Shown: positions 1 through 10,303, counted from the first letter of the stretch. The stretch is 36,603 nucleotides of DNA from Pseudomonadota bacterium (GCA_021777635.1 JAJYDI010000001.1:1-36603); one strand, 5' to 3'. A program made the numbers and translations. The notes: generated by a model not told the origin, from the sequence alone.

Positions 1-2
1 TC

Positions 3-1244
3 GCCTTCCTCGCCGAGGACGGCGACGCCGCCGCGCAGCTCGCCTGCGCGCGCCTCGAAGCGGCGCGCGTCGAGGCCGCGGCGATGGCACGCCGTGCCCG
101 GCTGGGCTGGCAGCACGCGCCGCGCGCCGTCCACGCGCCGCTGCGCGTGGGCTTCGTCGCCAACGGCTTTCATCAGCACGCGACCGCGATGCTGACCGTG
201 GCGTTCTTCGAGGCGCTGCGTGAGCTGCTGCCGCACATCGCGCTTTACGCCACCAGCCGCGACGACGGCAGCGCCTGGCGCGCGCGGCTCGCCGCGGCCG
301 CACACACGTTTCGCGACGCCAGCGCGCAGACCGCCGAGGCGCTGGCGCGGACCATCCGTGAGGACGCCATCGAGATCCTGATCGATCTCGACGGCTGGTG
401 CGGCGGCGGCCGCCCGCAGACTTTCGCGCTGCGCCCGGCACCACTGCAGGTGAACTGGCTAGCCTACCCCGGCAGCTCCGGCGCGCCGTGGATGGATTAC
501 CTGATCGCCGACCGCTTCGTGCTGCCGGCCGCTCTGCGCCCACACGTCAGCGAAGCGGTGGCGTATCTGCCCCGCTGCTACCAGCCCAGCGATCCGACGC
601 GGGTGCCGGTCGCGCCGCCGCCGCGCACCGTGCTCGGTCTGCCGGACGCAACCGTGGTCTACGCCTGCTTCAACAACACCTTCAAGCTCAACAACGTCAC
701 ACTCGCGCGCTTCGCCGCGGTGTTGCGCGCGGTACCGCACAGCGTGCTGTGGCTGTTGGACGCCGGCGCGCCGGTCAACGCACGCCTGCGCGCGATCCTC
801 GCCACCGCGGGCGTCGACCCCGTGCGCGTGGTCTTCGCCGCGCGCCGCGCGCATGCCGAGTACCTGGGCCTGTACGCACACGCCGACCTGTTCCTCGACA
901 GCCACCCCTACAACGCCCACACCACCGCCAGCGACGCGCTGTGGGCCGGCTGCCCGGTGCTGACCGCGCCTGGCGCGACCTTCGCCGCGCGCGTCGCCGG
1001 CAGTCTCAACCATCATCTCGGTCTCGATGCGCTCAACGCCGCCGATGACGCGGCGTACGTGGCCACCGCGATCCGCCTCGGACACGATGCCGTCGCGCGC
1101 ACCGCGCTGCACGCCCGCCTGGCCGGCCTGCGCGCGTCTTCGCCGCTGTTCGACATGCGCGGTTGCGCCGGCGATTTCGCCGCCCTGCTGCAGCGCATGG
1201 CGCAGCGCCATCGCGCCGGACTTGCCGCAAGCGATATCGGCTGA
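3..1244 (+). CDS. O-GlcNAc transferase-like glycosyltransferase (GT41), 5'-truncated
   Basis: The frame is open from the left edge of the window, so the N-terminus, probably TPR repeats, is missing; an internal ATG at 84 is not a likely true start. The visible part matches the catalytic C-terminus of the SPINDLY/OGT family. It has a Rossmann-like opening (LRVGFVANGFHQH), the segment LIDLDGWCGGGRP, the signature LAYPGSSGAPWMDYLIAD, a central CFNNTFKLNN strand, and the UDP-sugar-binding stretch HTTASDALWAGCPVLT near the C-terminus. Family knowledge: GT41 enzymes transfer UDP-sugars to Ser/Thr of proteins, and bacterial members often sit with surface-structure genes. Substrate and acceptor cannot be read here. 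The gene ends 134 bp before an unrelated exported protein gene. Family assignment is firm; function is inferred. Confidence 0.85.
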   Translation, partial: AFLAEDGDAAAQLACARLEAARVEAAAMARRARLGWQHAPRAVHAPLRVGFVANGFHQHATAMLTVAFFEALRELLPHIALYATSRDDGSAWRARLAAAAHTFRDASAQTAEALARTIREDAIEILIDLDGWCGGGRPQTFALRPAPLQVNWLAYPGSSGAPWMDYLIADRFVLPAALRPHVSEAVAYLPRCYQPSDPTRVPVAPPPRTVLGLPDATVVYACFNNTFKLNNVTLARFAAVLRAVPHSVLWLLDAGAPVNARLRAILATAGVDPVRVVFAARRAHAEYLGLYAHADLFLDSHPYNAHTTASDALWAGCPVLTAPGATFAARVAGSLNHHLGLDALNAADDAAYVATAIRLGHDAVARTALHARLAGLRASSPLFDMRGCAGDFAALLQRMAQRHRAGLAASDIG

Positions 1245-1337
1245 CAGACCCTCCGCGCCTCGGGTGCGGTGCATCAAGATGCTGCCCGCTGCCGGTCATC
1301 CGCTGCCGATTGCCGCGACCTCCCAGTTCGGCGCAAT

Positions 1338-1352
1338 ATTACGATTCGTAAT
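1338..1352. promoter_or_regulatory. 15-bp perfect palindrome, putative operator
   Basis: ATTACGATTCGTAAT is a perfect inverted repeat around a central T. It lies 26 bp upstream of the ATG at 1379, within an AT-rich stretch in otherwise GC-rich DNA where the -10 region of the downstream gene would be expected. Such symmetric 13-16 bp sites are typical of TetR- or MarR-type dimeric repressors. The regulator is not identified and none is encoded next door. Confidence 0.5.
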
Positions 1353-1378
1353 GTTGCAACCAACCAAGGGGATTCGTC

Positions 1379-1951
1379 ATGCGCATTCATCGCACTCTGC
1401 GTTTTGCCGTCATCGCCAGCCTGCTCGTGAGCGGCACGGCCTGGGCATCATCCGATTACCTACTGCAGATCGAGGACCTCAAGGACGGCGCCGCAATCAA
1501 GGGCCCGCCGCTGGAGGTGATGTCGTTTTCCTTCGGCGCCAGCCAACCCAGTGCCGTGGGCAACGGCTCGCTCAGCGCCGGTCGCATGGCCTCTGCCCGC
1601 CACAACAAGACCGGCCACGTCACCCTGATGAAGCGCGAGGCCGCACCGGGCGCGATGCAACCCGGATCCTCGCCGGCAGCCATCGGCGACGTCGATGGTG
1701 ACGGCATGACCGCTGCCATGACGCCGCGCTCGTCCGGCCCCGGCGCCATCACCCTGCATGTGGACGGGTCACCGGCGCAGGTCGCGGCACGCCAGGCCAG
1801 CGTCTGCGCGCAGGGCAAGCACTTTCCGCACGCCACGCTCAGCGGCAAGGGCAAGACCTGGGTGCTGAGCGATGTGATGGTGTCGTCGTGCGCGGTGGCG
1901 GATGGCCAGCAGGCGGTATCGCTCAGCTATCAGAAGATCGAGATGCGGTAA
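1379..1951 (+). CDS. Exported Hcp-fold (type VI secretion Hcp family-like) protein
   Basis: 190 aa. The start is supported by AAGGGG (1366-1371) seven bases upstream of ATG. Residues 1-23 form a Sec signal peptide (charged MRIHR, hydrophobic core, cleavage near AWA-SS). The mature part resembles the Hcp/T6SS tube family: YLLQIEDLKDGAAIKG, then LEVMSFSFGASQPS, and a C-terminal strand VSLSYQKIEMR equivalent to the family's final SLNYxKIE strand. A Ser/Gly/Pro-rich central segment carries DVDGDGMTAA, which looks like an EF-hand/dockerin calcium loop. Classical Hcp proteins lack a signal peptide, and no other T6SS gene is visible nearby, so this is unlikely to be a canonical tube protein. It is more likely a periplasmic or secreted orphan relative. 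Family call moderate, role unknown. Confidence 0.65.
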   Translation: MRIHRTLRFAVIASLLVSGTAWASSDYLLQIEDLKDGAAIKGPPLEVMSFSFGASQPSAVGNGSLSAGRMASARHNKTGHVTLMKREAAPGAMQPGSSPAAIGDVDGDGMTAAMTPRSSGPGAITLHVDGSPAQVAARQASVCAQGKHFPHATLSGKGKTWVLSDVMVSSCAVADGQQAVSLSYQKIEMR

Positions 1952-2046
1952 GCGGCATAACACATCACCGCAGTCGACACCGCCTTGCGACGCGGCTGAG
2001 TTCAATCGTTGGGCTGTGAAATACTTACTGCGAGGAGGGCCATATC

Positions 2047-2778
2047 ATGGGTCGTACTCTTGCTTTGCTGTATGGGGCAGTTTGCTATTTGATCTTTTTC
2101 GTCACATTTCTCTACGCGATTGGATTCGTCGGTAATCTGGTTGTGCCGAAGTCCATAGATTCGGGCACAACGGGCTCGCTCGGTCAAGCGATGCTGATCG
2201 ACGTGCTATTGCTCGGCATCTTCGCTGTCCAGCACAGTGTCATGGCGCGGCCGGCCTTCAAGCGTTGGTGGACACACTTCGTCCCGCAGGCAGTTGAGCG
2301 CAGCACTTATGTGTTGCTGTCAAGCCTCGCGCTGATTCTGCTCTACTGGCAGTGGCAGCCGATGAATGGTGTGGTTTGGGACGTCGAAAACATAGCGGCG
2401 CGCAATGTCTTGTGGGCGCTCTTCTGGGCAGGCTGGGTGATTGTGCTGGTCGGCACATTCCTGATTAATCACTTCGATCTGTTCGGCCTGCGACAGGTCT
2501 ACCTGTACATGAAAGGCCAAGAGTACACCCATATCGCTTTCAGAACGCCGTTTCTCTACAAATTGGTGCGGCACCCGATCATGCTGGGATTCATTGTCGC
2601 CTTTTGGGCGACGCCCCGCATGTCGGTCGCCCATCTGTTCTTCTCCGCCGTCACGACAGCTTATATCCTGATCGCCCTTCAGCTCGAGGAGCGCGATCTG
2701 GTGAGCTTTCACGGCGCTGCGTACGAGGAGTATCGGCGGCGGGTTTCGATGATCCTCCCGCTCCCCAGGAAAAAGTGA
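2047..2778 (+). CDS. mddA: Methanethiol S-methyltransferase-like integral membrane protein (MddA/NnrU family)
   Basis: 243 aa, with AGGAGG (2033-2038) eight bases before the ATG. There are about five or six membrane segments: residues 5-29, 45-62, 84-100, 118-140, 175-190 and 195-212. Hallmarks of the isoprenylcysteine-methyltransferase-like/NnrU superfamily are [32 protein letters not shown], the [16 protein letters not shown] motif and the C-terminal [20 protein letters not shown]. This combination is that of MddA, which methylates methanethiol with S-adenosylmethionine to give dimethyl sulfide. Activity is inferred from the family only. GC is clearly lower than in the flanks (25 of 60 bases in 2041-2100 are G/C), suggesting acquisition. 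The next gene, DUF4242, shares the low GC and lies beyond a strong hairpin. Confidence 0.75.
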   Translation: MGRTLALLYGAVCYLIFFVTFLYAIGFVGNLVVPKSIDSGTTGSLGQAMLIDVLLLGIFAVQHSVMARPAFKRWWTHFVPQAVERSTYVLLSSLALILLYWQWQPMNGVVWDVENIAARNVLWALFWAGWVIVLVGTFLINHFDLFGLRQVYLYMKGQEYTHIAFRTPFLYKLVRHPIMLGFIVAFWATPRMSVAHLFFSAVTTAYILIALQLEERDLVSFHGAAYEEYRRRVSMILPLPRKK

Positions 2779-2805
2779 GCAACCAACCGAACCAACCCAG
2801 TCAAC

Positions 2806-2847
2806 ACCGGCGTCATGACAGCGGCACACCGCTGTCACGGCGCCGGT
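2806..2847 (+). other. Long interrupted hairpin between mddA-like and DUF4242 genes
   Basis: ACCGGCG (2806-2812) pairs with CGCCGGT (2841-2847). Inside it, after a 3x3 mismatch, TGACAGCGG (2816-2824) pairs with CCGCTGTCA (2829-2837) around a CACA loop, giving 16 base pairs in all. No T-run follows on either side, so it is not a standard intrinsic terminator. It could be an RNA processing or stability element, a Rho-independent-like pause, or a palindromic repeat. Confidence 0.6.
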
Positions 2848-2931
2848 TCCTGGAAACATCAAGCACTACAAGCCGCCTGGGTTGCGGCAGATCGCAGTGA
2901 AATCCACTGCAACCTGCACAAGGAGATGACC

Positions 2932-3204
2932 ATGCCCAAGTATGTAATCGAACGTGATATTCCAGGCGTGGGAAAACTGACCGCCACCGATCTTCAGGGG
3001 ATATCCGCAAAATCCTGCGGCGTCCTGCAGGAGCTTGGACCGTCGATACAATGGGTCGAGAGCTACGTGACCAATGACAAAATCTATTGCGTATATATCG
3101 CACCGAATGAAGCCCTGGTCCGGGAGCATGCGCGCCAGGGCGGCTTTCCGGCCAACAAGGTTTCAGAGGTCAAGACGGTCATTGACCCAACCACCGCAGA
3201 GTGA
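2932..3204 (+). CDS. DUF4242-type small protein
   Basis: 90 aa soluble protein. The start at 2932 is chosen because AAGGAG (2920-2925) lies six bases upstream; an in-frame ATG at 2926 is too close to that site. The opening PKYVIERDIPGVGKLT, the middle IQWVESYVTNDKIYCVYIAPN and the tail VREHARQGGFPANKVSEVKT match the DUF4242 family. These are compact ferredoxin-like alpha/beta proteins, some described as nickel-binding in actinobacteria. No signal peptide is seen. GC is about 50% in 2941-3000, like the preceding methyltransferase gene, so both may have arrived together. Function unknown. Confidence 0.75.
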   Translation: MPKYVIERDIPGVGKLTATDLQGISAKSCGVLQELGPSIQWVESYVTNDKIYCVYIAPNEALVREHARQGGFPANKVSEVKTVIDPTTAE

Positions 3205-3359
3205 GATCGTCGCCCAGCAGGTGGTTCAAGTCCCGTTTGCAAAGTCGGCATCTTGAGCGGCGCGGCGGCTGGCATCATCGAAATTCAAACCTCACCCGCC
3301 GCGGCCGCGGAACGGCAAATGCTCTCGATCCGCGCCACAGGCGGGCCGGTTAGCAGCCC

Positions 3360-4205
3360 ATGTTCGAGCGCGTCGAGCGCCTCAACTCGCACCGCGCCAG
3401 CACCCACCCCGACGGTCTCTATCGGACGCGCATGCCCATGAGCGATCTGCATTACGCCGAACATCTCGAACAGCTGCAGGCCGAACTGCTGCGCGCGCAG
3501 CGCTGGGTGATGGAAACCGGCCAGCGCCTGCTGGTGCTGTTCGAGGGGCGCGACGCCGCCGGCAAGGGCGGCACCATCAAGGCGATCACCGAGCACCTCA
3601 ATACCCGCGGCTACCGCATCGTCGCCCTGCCCAAGCCCAGCGAGCACGAGGCCGGGCAGTGGTATTTCCAGCGCTACGTGCGCCACCTGCCGTCGGCCGG
3701 CGAGATCGTCCTGTTCGACCGCAGCTGGTACAACCGCGCGGTCGTCGAGCCGGCGCTGGGCTTCTGCACCAGGAGCCAGCACCGGCAGTTCCTGCACGAC
3801 TGTCCGCGCTTCGAGAAGCTGCTGACCGACGACGGCATCCTGCTGTTCAAGTACTGGCTGGCCGTCGACCAGAAGGAGCAGGAACGGCGTTTCCGCGCCC
3901 GCGCCGACGATCCGCTCAAGCGCTGGAAGCTGTCTCCGGTCGACATCGCATCGCGGCGCCAATACGCCCAGTTCGGCCGTTTGCGCAACACGATGCTCAA
4001 CAAGACCCATGCGCGGCACGCGCCCTGGTTTGCGGTCGACTACAACGACCAGAAGCGCGGGCGGCTCAACCTCATCTCGCATCTGATCGAGCAGCTGCCG
4101 CACACGCGCCCGCTGCAACCATGCATCGCGCTGCCGCGATTGCGCGGAAAGCTCGAGCGCGAACGGCTGGCGGATGGGTCGTACTGGATCAGGGAACAAT
4201 ATTGA
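3360..4205 (+). CDS. ppk2: Polyphosphate kinase 2 family protein (class I type)
   Basis: 281 aa, a usual length for one-domain PPK2. It carries Walker A FEGRDAAGKGG (about residues 61-71), the PPK2 signature LPKPSEHEAGQWYFQRYVRH, Walker B region EIVLFDRSWYNRAVVEP and the lid with KYWLAVDQKEQERRFRARAD. The C-terminal stretch APWFAVDYNDQKRGRLNLI is also conserved. Family function: phosphate transfer between polyphosphate and nucleoside diphosphates, making NTP from NDP; acts in the cytoplasm. ATG 3360 has no clear ribosome site, and ATG 3432 (residue 25) is a possible shorter start. It stands alone and is convergent with the acylphosphatase gene. Confidence 0.92.
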   Translation: MFERVERLNSHRASTHPDGLYRTRMPMSDLHYAEHLEQLQAELLRAQRWVMETGQRLLVLFEGRDAAGKGGTIKAITEHLNTRGYRIVALPKPSEHEAGQWYFQRYVRHLPSAGEIVLFDRSWYNRAVVEPALGFCTRSQHRQFLHDCPRFEKLLTDDGILLFKYWLAVDQKEQERRFRARADDPLKRWKLSPVDIASRRQYAQFGRLRNTMLNKTHARHAPWFAVDYNDQKRGRLNLISHLIEQLPHTRPLQPCIALPRLRGKLERERLADGSYWIREQY

Positions 4206-4240
4206 GCCCTGCCGCCTCCCCCTCGGGTTGAAACGGCGCG

Positions 4241-4507
4241 TCAGCGAATCGCGAACCCATCGGACCCGTCCGCATCGGCCTCGGAACGGCGCACCTCCGC
4301 GACCCGCGCCGCCGGCGGTCCGATGCGCAGCCAGCGCTCGAGCGCATCCAGCGCTGCCGACTCGCCGACGGCCAGCACCTCGACGCGGCCATCGAAAAGA
4401 TTTTTCGCGTAGCCGGCCAGACCCAGGCGCTGCGCCTCATGGCGGGCATGGGCGCGAAAGCCCACGCCCTGCACGTGACCGCGGATCAGGAAGCGTGCGG
4501 CCTCCAC
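4241..4507 (-). CDS. acyP: Acylphosphatase
   Basis: 88 aa with a GTG start, nine bases after the TlpA-like gene stop, in the same operon. The diagnostic acylphosphatase motif RGHVQGVGFRAHA contains the phosphate-binding loop and the catalytic Arg (R18). The second catalytic residue, Asn (N36), lies in YAKNLFDGRVEVLAVG. Length is typical for the family. It hydrolyses acyl phosphates such as 1,3-bisphosphoglycerate or carbamoyl phosphate in the cytosol; the physiological role is usually unclear. Last gene of the yihY-tlpA-acyP minus-strand run. Confidence 0.93.
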   Translation of the reverse strand: MEAARFLIRGHVQGVGFRAHARHEAQRLGLAGYAKNLFDGRVEVLAVGESAALDALERWLRIGPPAARVAEVRRSEADADGSDGFAIR

Positions 4508-4516
4508 TCCGGCGCC

Positions 4517-4989
4517 CTAGCCCGTGCCGGCGCCGATGATGGCCTGCAAGGTGGCCGGGGTCACCGGGCCGACGAACTTTTTGGCGACGCGGCCATCGGG
4601 CGCGATCAGGTAGGTCGTCGGCAGGCCCTGCGGAGTGGCGAAGTCCTTGGGCGGATGATCGACGTCGACGATGCTGACCGGATACGACACCGGATGCTTT
4701 TTCAGAAAGGCACGCAGATCGGCGGGAGTGACGTCGTCGTAGGCCAGGCCGATCGCGGCGACATCCTTGCCGTGTGCGGCGACGTAGCCAGACAGCGCCG
4801 GCATCTCGCCGAGGCAGGGCGTGCACCAGGTCGCCCAGAAGTTGACGATCACCCACTTGCCGCGCTCGGCGGAGAGATCGAAGGGCTTGCCGTCGAGGGT
4901 GGTGACACGCAACGCCGGCTGCGCCACGTCGCCGGCATGGACCGGCAAGACGGCGAGCAGCAGCAGGGCGAACAGGATGCGGATCGGTT

Positions 4990-4993
<4 letters not shown>
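4517..4993 (-). CDS. TlpA-like periplasmic thioredoxin-family protein
   Basis: 158 aa. Residues 1-20 are a Sec signal peptide (MKPIRI then a Leu-rich core, cleavage near VHA-GD). The thioredoxin fold follows, with VNFWATWCTPCLGEMP giving the redox pair C57-x-x-C60, and the cis-Pro region QGLPTTYLIAPDGRV. This is the TlpA/ResA pattern of membrane-exported thiol reductases used in cytochrome c maturation or disulfide reduction. Its ATG overlaps the yihY stop codon (ATGA), so translation is probably coupled. The upstream reading frame reaching to 6865 is only the antisense of yihY and wrbA and is not part of this gene. Confidence 0.88.
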
Positions 4994-7290
<2,297 letters not shown>

Positions 7291-7318
7291 TCGCCGCTCC
7301 GATCACGCGCCGCTGGCC

Positions 7319-8983
7319 ATGAGCTTCCTGCAGGACCCGCCGCAGTTGCCCGATCCCTGGCGCAGCGACCGCGTCCTGCGCGGCTGGCTGGATTGGCGAC
7401 TGGCGCCTGCGCGCCGGGCCGGGCTGGTGCCGCACCTCGAGGCTCTGGCCGCGCATGCGCTGGCGGCCTACCGTGAGCAGCAGATCACACCGCACCGCGA
7501 GCCGGTCCTGACCCAGTGGGACGCATGGGGGGCGCGCGTCGATCGCATCGCGCTGACCGCGGCCTGGGAGTGCGGCCCCGCCATCACCACGCGCCACGGC
7601 CTGCTCTGGGCCGGGCACCAGGACAACGTCGACGGCGGCGCGCGCGCCGATCAGTTCGCACGCGTGTATCTGTATCACTGTGCCAGCGAGTTCCATACCT
7701 GCCCGCTGGCGATGACCGACGGTGCCATCGCGGCGCTCGAGGCCTGCGGTGAGCGCGCGCTGCTCGAACGCGTGCTGCCGCGCTACCTCAGCCGCGACCC
7801 GGCGACACTGTGGCTGTCGGGCCAGTGGATGACCGAGACGCCCGGCGGCTCCGACGTGGCGCACAGCGAAACGGTCGCCCGTCGCGACAGCAGCGGCCAG
7901 TGGCGGCTGTACGGACGCAAGTGGTTCAGCTCGGCGGTGGTCGGCGAGGCCGCGCTGGCACTGGCTCGGCCCGAGGGTGCAGGCGACGGCGGCAGCGCGC
8001 TGGGGCTGTTCCATGCCGAGACGCGTGACGCCGCGGGAAACTGGAGCTGCCTGCGCATACAGCGGCTCAAGGGCAAGCTGGGCACGCGCGAGCTGCCCAC
8101 TGCCGAGATCGAACTCGACGGTGTACCGGCGTGGCCGCTGGGCGAACCCGCGCACGGCGTGCGCAAGATCGCGCCAATGCTCAACGTCACCCGCCTGTGG
8201 AGCACGCTGGGCGCGCTGGCGACCGCGCGCCGCGCGCTGGCGCTGGCCGGGGACTACGCGACGCGACGGCAGGCTTTCGGCCGCGAACTGGCCGCGCAGC
8301 CGCTGCATCGCGAAACCCTGGCCGACATCGCCTGTGCGTTCGAGGCGGCGTTCCATCTCGCCTTCCATGCCGCGCTGCTGCTCGGACGCGTCGAGGCCGG
8401 CGTCGCCGCGCCCGACGAGACGGCCGCGTTGCGCCTGCTGATCCCGCTGGCCAAGCTCTGGGTCAGCAAGTTGTCGGTGAGCCTGGTGTCGGAATGCCTC
8501 GAGGCTTTCGGCGGAGCCGGCTACATCGAGGACACCGGACTGCCGCAGCTGCTGCGCGACGTGCAGGTGTTTCCGATCTGGGAGGGCACTACCAACGTGC
8601 TGGCGCTGGACCTGCTGCGTGCGCTGGGCCGGCACGGCCTGGCGCCGCTGCGCGCCGCGCTGACACCGGCGTCAGCCGCAACCGATCCGGTGCCGACGCA
8701 GACGGTGCGCGGCGCATTCGACGCGGCCGAGCGCTGGCTGGACGCGAACGCCGGCGACCGCGATCGCCTCGAGGCCGGCGCACGCCGCCTCGGCTTCACC
8801 CTTGCGCGCACCTGCGCCGCGGCGCTGCTGGCCGAGCATGCGGTGTGGTCGGGCCGTCGCGGCGATGCGCGGCCGGCCATCGCATTGACGCGCTTCCTCG
8901 CCCGCGGCCTCGATCGCCTGCCGGGCGCGCACGCCGACGGCGGCGCCTTGCTCACCGGCCTGCTTTCCCGCGACGCCGGCTGA
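7319..8983 (+). CDS. Acyl-CoA dehydrogenase family protein, AidB-like
   Basis: 554 aa, longer than simple acyl-CoA dehydrogenases (about 380) and close to AidB (about 540). The N-terminal helical domain is followed by the beta-domain motif LWLSGQWMTETPGGSDVAHS with the Q-x-x-T-E flavin contact, then YGRKWFSSAV. The C-terminal flavin domain has AFGGAGYIEDTGLPQLLRDV and IWEGTTNVLALDLLRALG, where AidB has the equivalent WEGSGNV motif with its active-site Glu. The last 100 or so residues form the extra helical domain of AidB-type proteins. In E. coli AidB is part of the adaptive response to alkylation; here the substrate is unknown. Start ATG 7319 is chosen at the first plausible Met after the DUF2069 stop. 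The next gene follows directly. Confidence 0.85.
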   Translation: MSFLQDPPQLPDPWRSDRVLRGWLDWRLAPARRAGLVPHLEALAAHALAAYREQQITPHREPVLTQWDAWGARVDRIALTAAWECGPAITTRHGLLWAGHQDNVDGGARADQFARVYLYHCASEFHTCPLAMTDGAIAALEACGERALLERVLPRYLSRDPATLWLSGQWMTETPGGSDVAHSETVARRDSSGQWRLYGRKWFSSAVVGEAALALARPEGAGDGGSALGLFHAETRDAAGNWSCLRIQRLKGKLGTRELPTAEIELDGVPAWPLGEPAHGVRKIAPMLNVTRLWSTLGALATARRALALAGDYATRRQAFGRELAAQPLHRETLADIACAFEAAFHLAFHAALLLGRVEAGVAAPDETAALRLLIPLAKLWVSKLSVSLVSECLEAFGGAGYIEDTGLPQLLRDVQVFPIWEGTTNVLALDLLRALGRHGLAPLRAALTPASAATDPVPTQTVRGAFDAAERWLDANAGDRDRLEAGARRLGFTLARTCAAALLAEHAVWSGRRGDARPAIALTRFLARGLDRLPGAHADGGALLTGLLSRDAG

Positions 8984-9024
8984 TGCCCGCATCCACCCCT
9001 TCGACTCGCCCCGACGGACAGCCC

Positions 9025-9513
9025 ATGGACCAGCTCTGCATCATCACCACTGGTGGCACCATCGACAAGATCTACTTCGACGACAAGTCCGACTACCAGA
9101 TCGGCGCGCCGCAGATCGGCGAGATCCTGGCCCAGATCGGCGTCGCCTTCCGCTTCGAGGTGATCCCGATCCTGCGCAAGGACAGCCTGCACCTGACCGA
9201 CGCCGATCGCCGCCTGGTGCGCGACGCGATCGCGCGCCAGCCGCAACGGCACGTGCTGGTGACCCACGGCACCGACACCATGGTCGAGACCGCGCAGGCG
9301 CTGGCCGGGCTGGGCGACAAGGTGATCGTGCTGACCGGCGCGCTGAATCCGGCGCGCTTCACCGGCTCGGACGCGGTGTTCAACATCGGCTGCGCGGTCG
9401 GCGCGGTGCAGGCGCTGCCGGCCGGCGTGTGGATCGCCATGAACGGCCGCGTCTGGGATCCGGCCGGGGTGCGCAAGAACCGCGCGGCCAATCGTTTCGA
9501 AGCCAGCGCCTGA
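9025..9513 (+). CDS. Short asparaginase-domain protein (N-terminal domain only)
   Basis: 162 aa from ATG 9025, where homology begins immediately (QLCIITTGGTIDKIYFDD). An in-frame ATG at 8983, overlapping the previous stop codon, would add 14 residues of low complexity. Both threonine sites of type I/II asparaginases are present: TTGGTI, and THGTDTMVETA. VIVLTGALNPARFTGSDAVFN corresponds to the region with the catalytic Lys in longer enzymes, but here no Lys occurs in the LTGA segment. Normal asparaginases are about 330 aa with a second domain; it is absent and no frameshifted remainder follows. Amidohydrolase activity is therefore uncertain. It is last in the wrbA-side gene run, ahead of a convergent terminator. 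Confidence 0.8.
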   Translation: MDQLCIITTGGTIDKIYFDDKSDYQIGAPQIGEILAQIGVAFRFEVIPILRKDSLHLTDADRRLVRDAIARQPQRHVLVTHGTDTMVETAQALAGLGDKVIVLTGALNPARFTGSDAVFNIGCAVGAVQALPAGVWIAMNGRVWDPAGVRKNRAANRFEASA

Positions 9514-9539
9514 AGCGGTCGCGGCGCGACGCAAGCCGC

Positions 9540-9570
9540 AAAAAAACCCGGCCGTCTGGCGACGGCCGGG
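9540..9570 (-). terminator. Intrinsic terminator of sufT
   Basis: CCCGGCCGTC (9547-9556) and GACGGCCGGG (9561-9570) form a perfect 10-bp stem with a TGGC loop. A run of seven A on the plus strand (9540-9546) becomes a U-run after the hairpin on the minus strand. The site lies 128 bp beyond the sufT stop and in the gap to the convergent asparaginase-domain gene, so it may also slow plus-strand transcription. Confidence 0.88.
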
Positions 9571-9697
9571 CCCCGACGTTGCAGCGTGTGTCACGCCGAC
9601 CCCCCGGTCAGCGGCCCCGACGCTGCGCTGATTGCAAACTTTCGTCAACCGCGAACGCGCGGGAATGTGATGCCGTTCGCTCTGCACCCGGGCCAGG

Positions 9698-10261
9698 TCA
9701 GAGCATGCCGGTTTCGAGCTTGGCGGCGTCCGACATCATCGACTGGTTCCAGGGCGGCTCGAACACCAGATCGACATCGGCCTCGGCGACGGTCGGAATC
9801 AGCTCCAGCTTGCTGCGCACATCGTCGACCAGGATGTCACCCATGCCGCAGCCCGGCGCGGTCAGCGTCATCTTCACCCAGACCTTGCGCGCGCCATCGG
9901 CGCGACGCTCCAGATTGACGTCGTAGACCAGGCCCAGTTCGACCACATTGATCGGGATTTCCGGGTCATAGCAGGTACGCAGCTGGTCCCAGACGCGCTT
10001 TTCGACGTCGCTGTCGGAGGCGTCGTCGGCCAGCGCGATCGGCTCCGGCGGCGCCTTGCCCAGCGCGCCGGCATCACTGCCGGCGATCCGGAACAGGTTG
10101 CCGTCGACGTAGAGCGTGAAGCTGCCCCCAAGCGCCTGGGTGATGTAACCGGTCTGGCCGGCAGGCAGCGTCACCCGCTCCCCTTGCGGCACCAGCACGG
10201 CGTCGCAATCGCGGTCGAGGGTGAACGGTTCGCTGCTGGGACTGAATCCGGCCATGGGCAT
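9698..10261 (-). CDS. sufT: Putative Fe-S cluster assembly protein SufT
   Basis: 187 aa. The N-terminal part has the SufT pattern FTLDRDCDAVLVPQGERVTL and ITQALGGSFTLYVDGNLFRI. The C-terminal half is a MIP18/DUF59 domain with CYDPEIPINVVELGLVYDV and MTLTAPGCGMGDILVDDVR, holding the conserved Cys of both motifs, and ends with VFEPPWNQSMMSD. SufT acts in maturation of Fe-S proteins in the cytosol. No other suf genes are adjacent here. It is divergent from the large GGDEF gene and followed by a clear terminator, so probably monocistronic. Confidence 0.92.
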   Translation of the reverse strand: MPMAGFSPSSEPFTLDRDCDAVLVPQGERVTLPAGQTGYITQALGGSFTLYVDGNLFRIAGSDAGALGKAPPEPIALADDASDSDVEKRVWDQLRTCYDPEIPINVVELGLVYDVNLERRADGARKVWVKMTLTAPGCGMGDILVDDVRSKLELIPTVAEADVDLVFEPPWNQSMMSDAAKLETGML

Positions 10262-10303
10262 GCAACTTGCTGCAAATGTCTCATGCAGCTGGTTCGAGTT
10301 GCC

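Noticed and set aside
3205..3260. tRNA T-arm-like sequence GGTTCAAGTCCCG next to the low-GC patch, a possible attachment-site remnant
   Set aside because: The five-pair T stem does not form (only two Watson-Crick pairs) and no other tRNA arm is recognisable.
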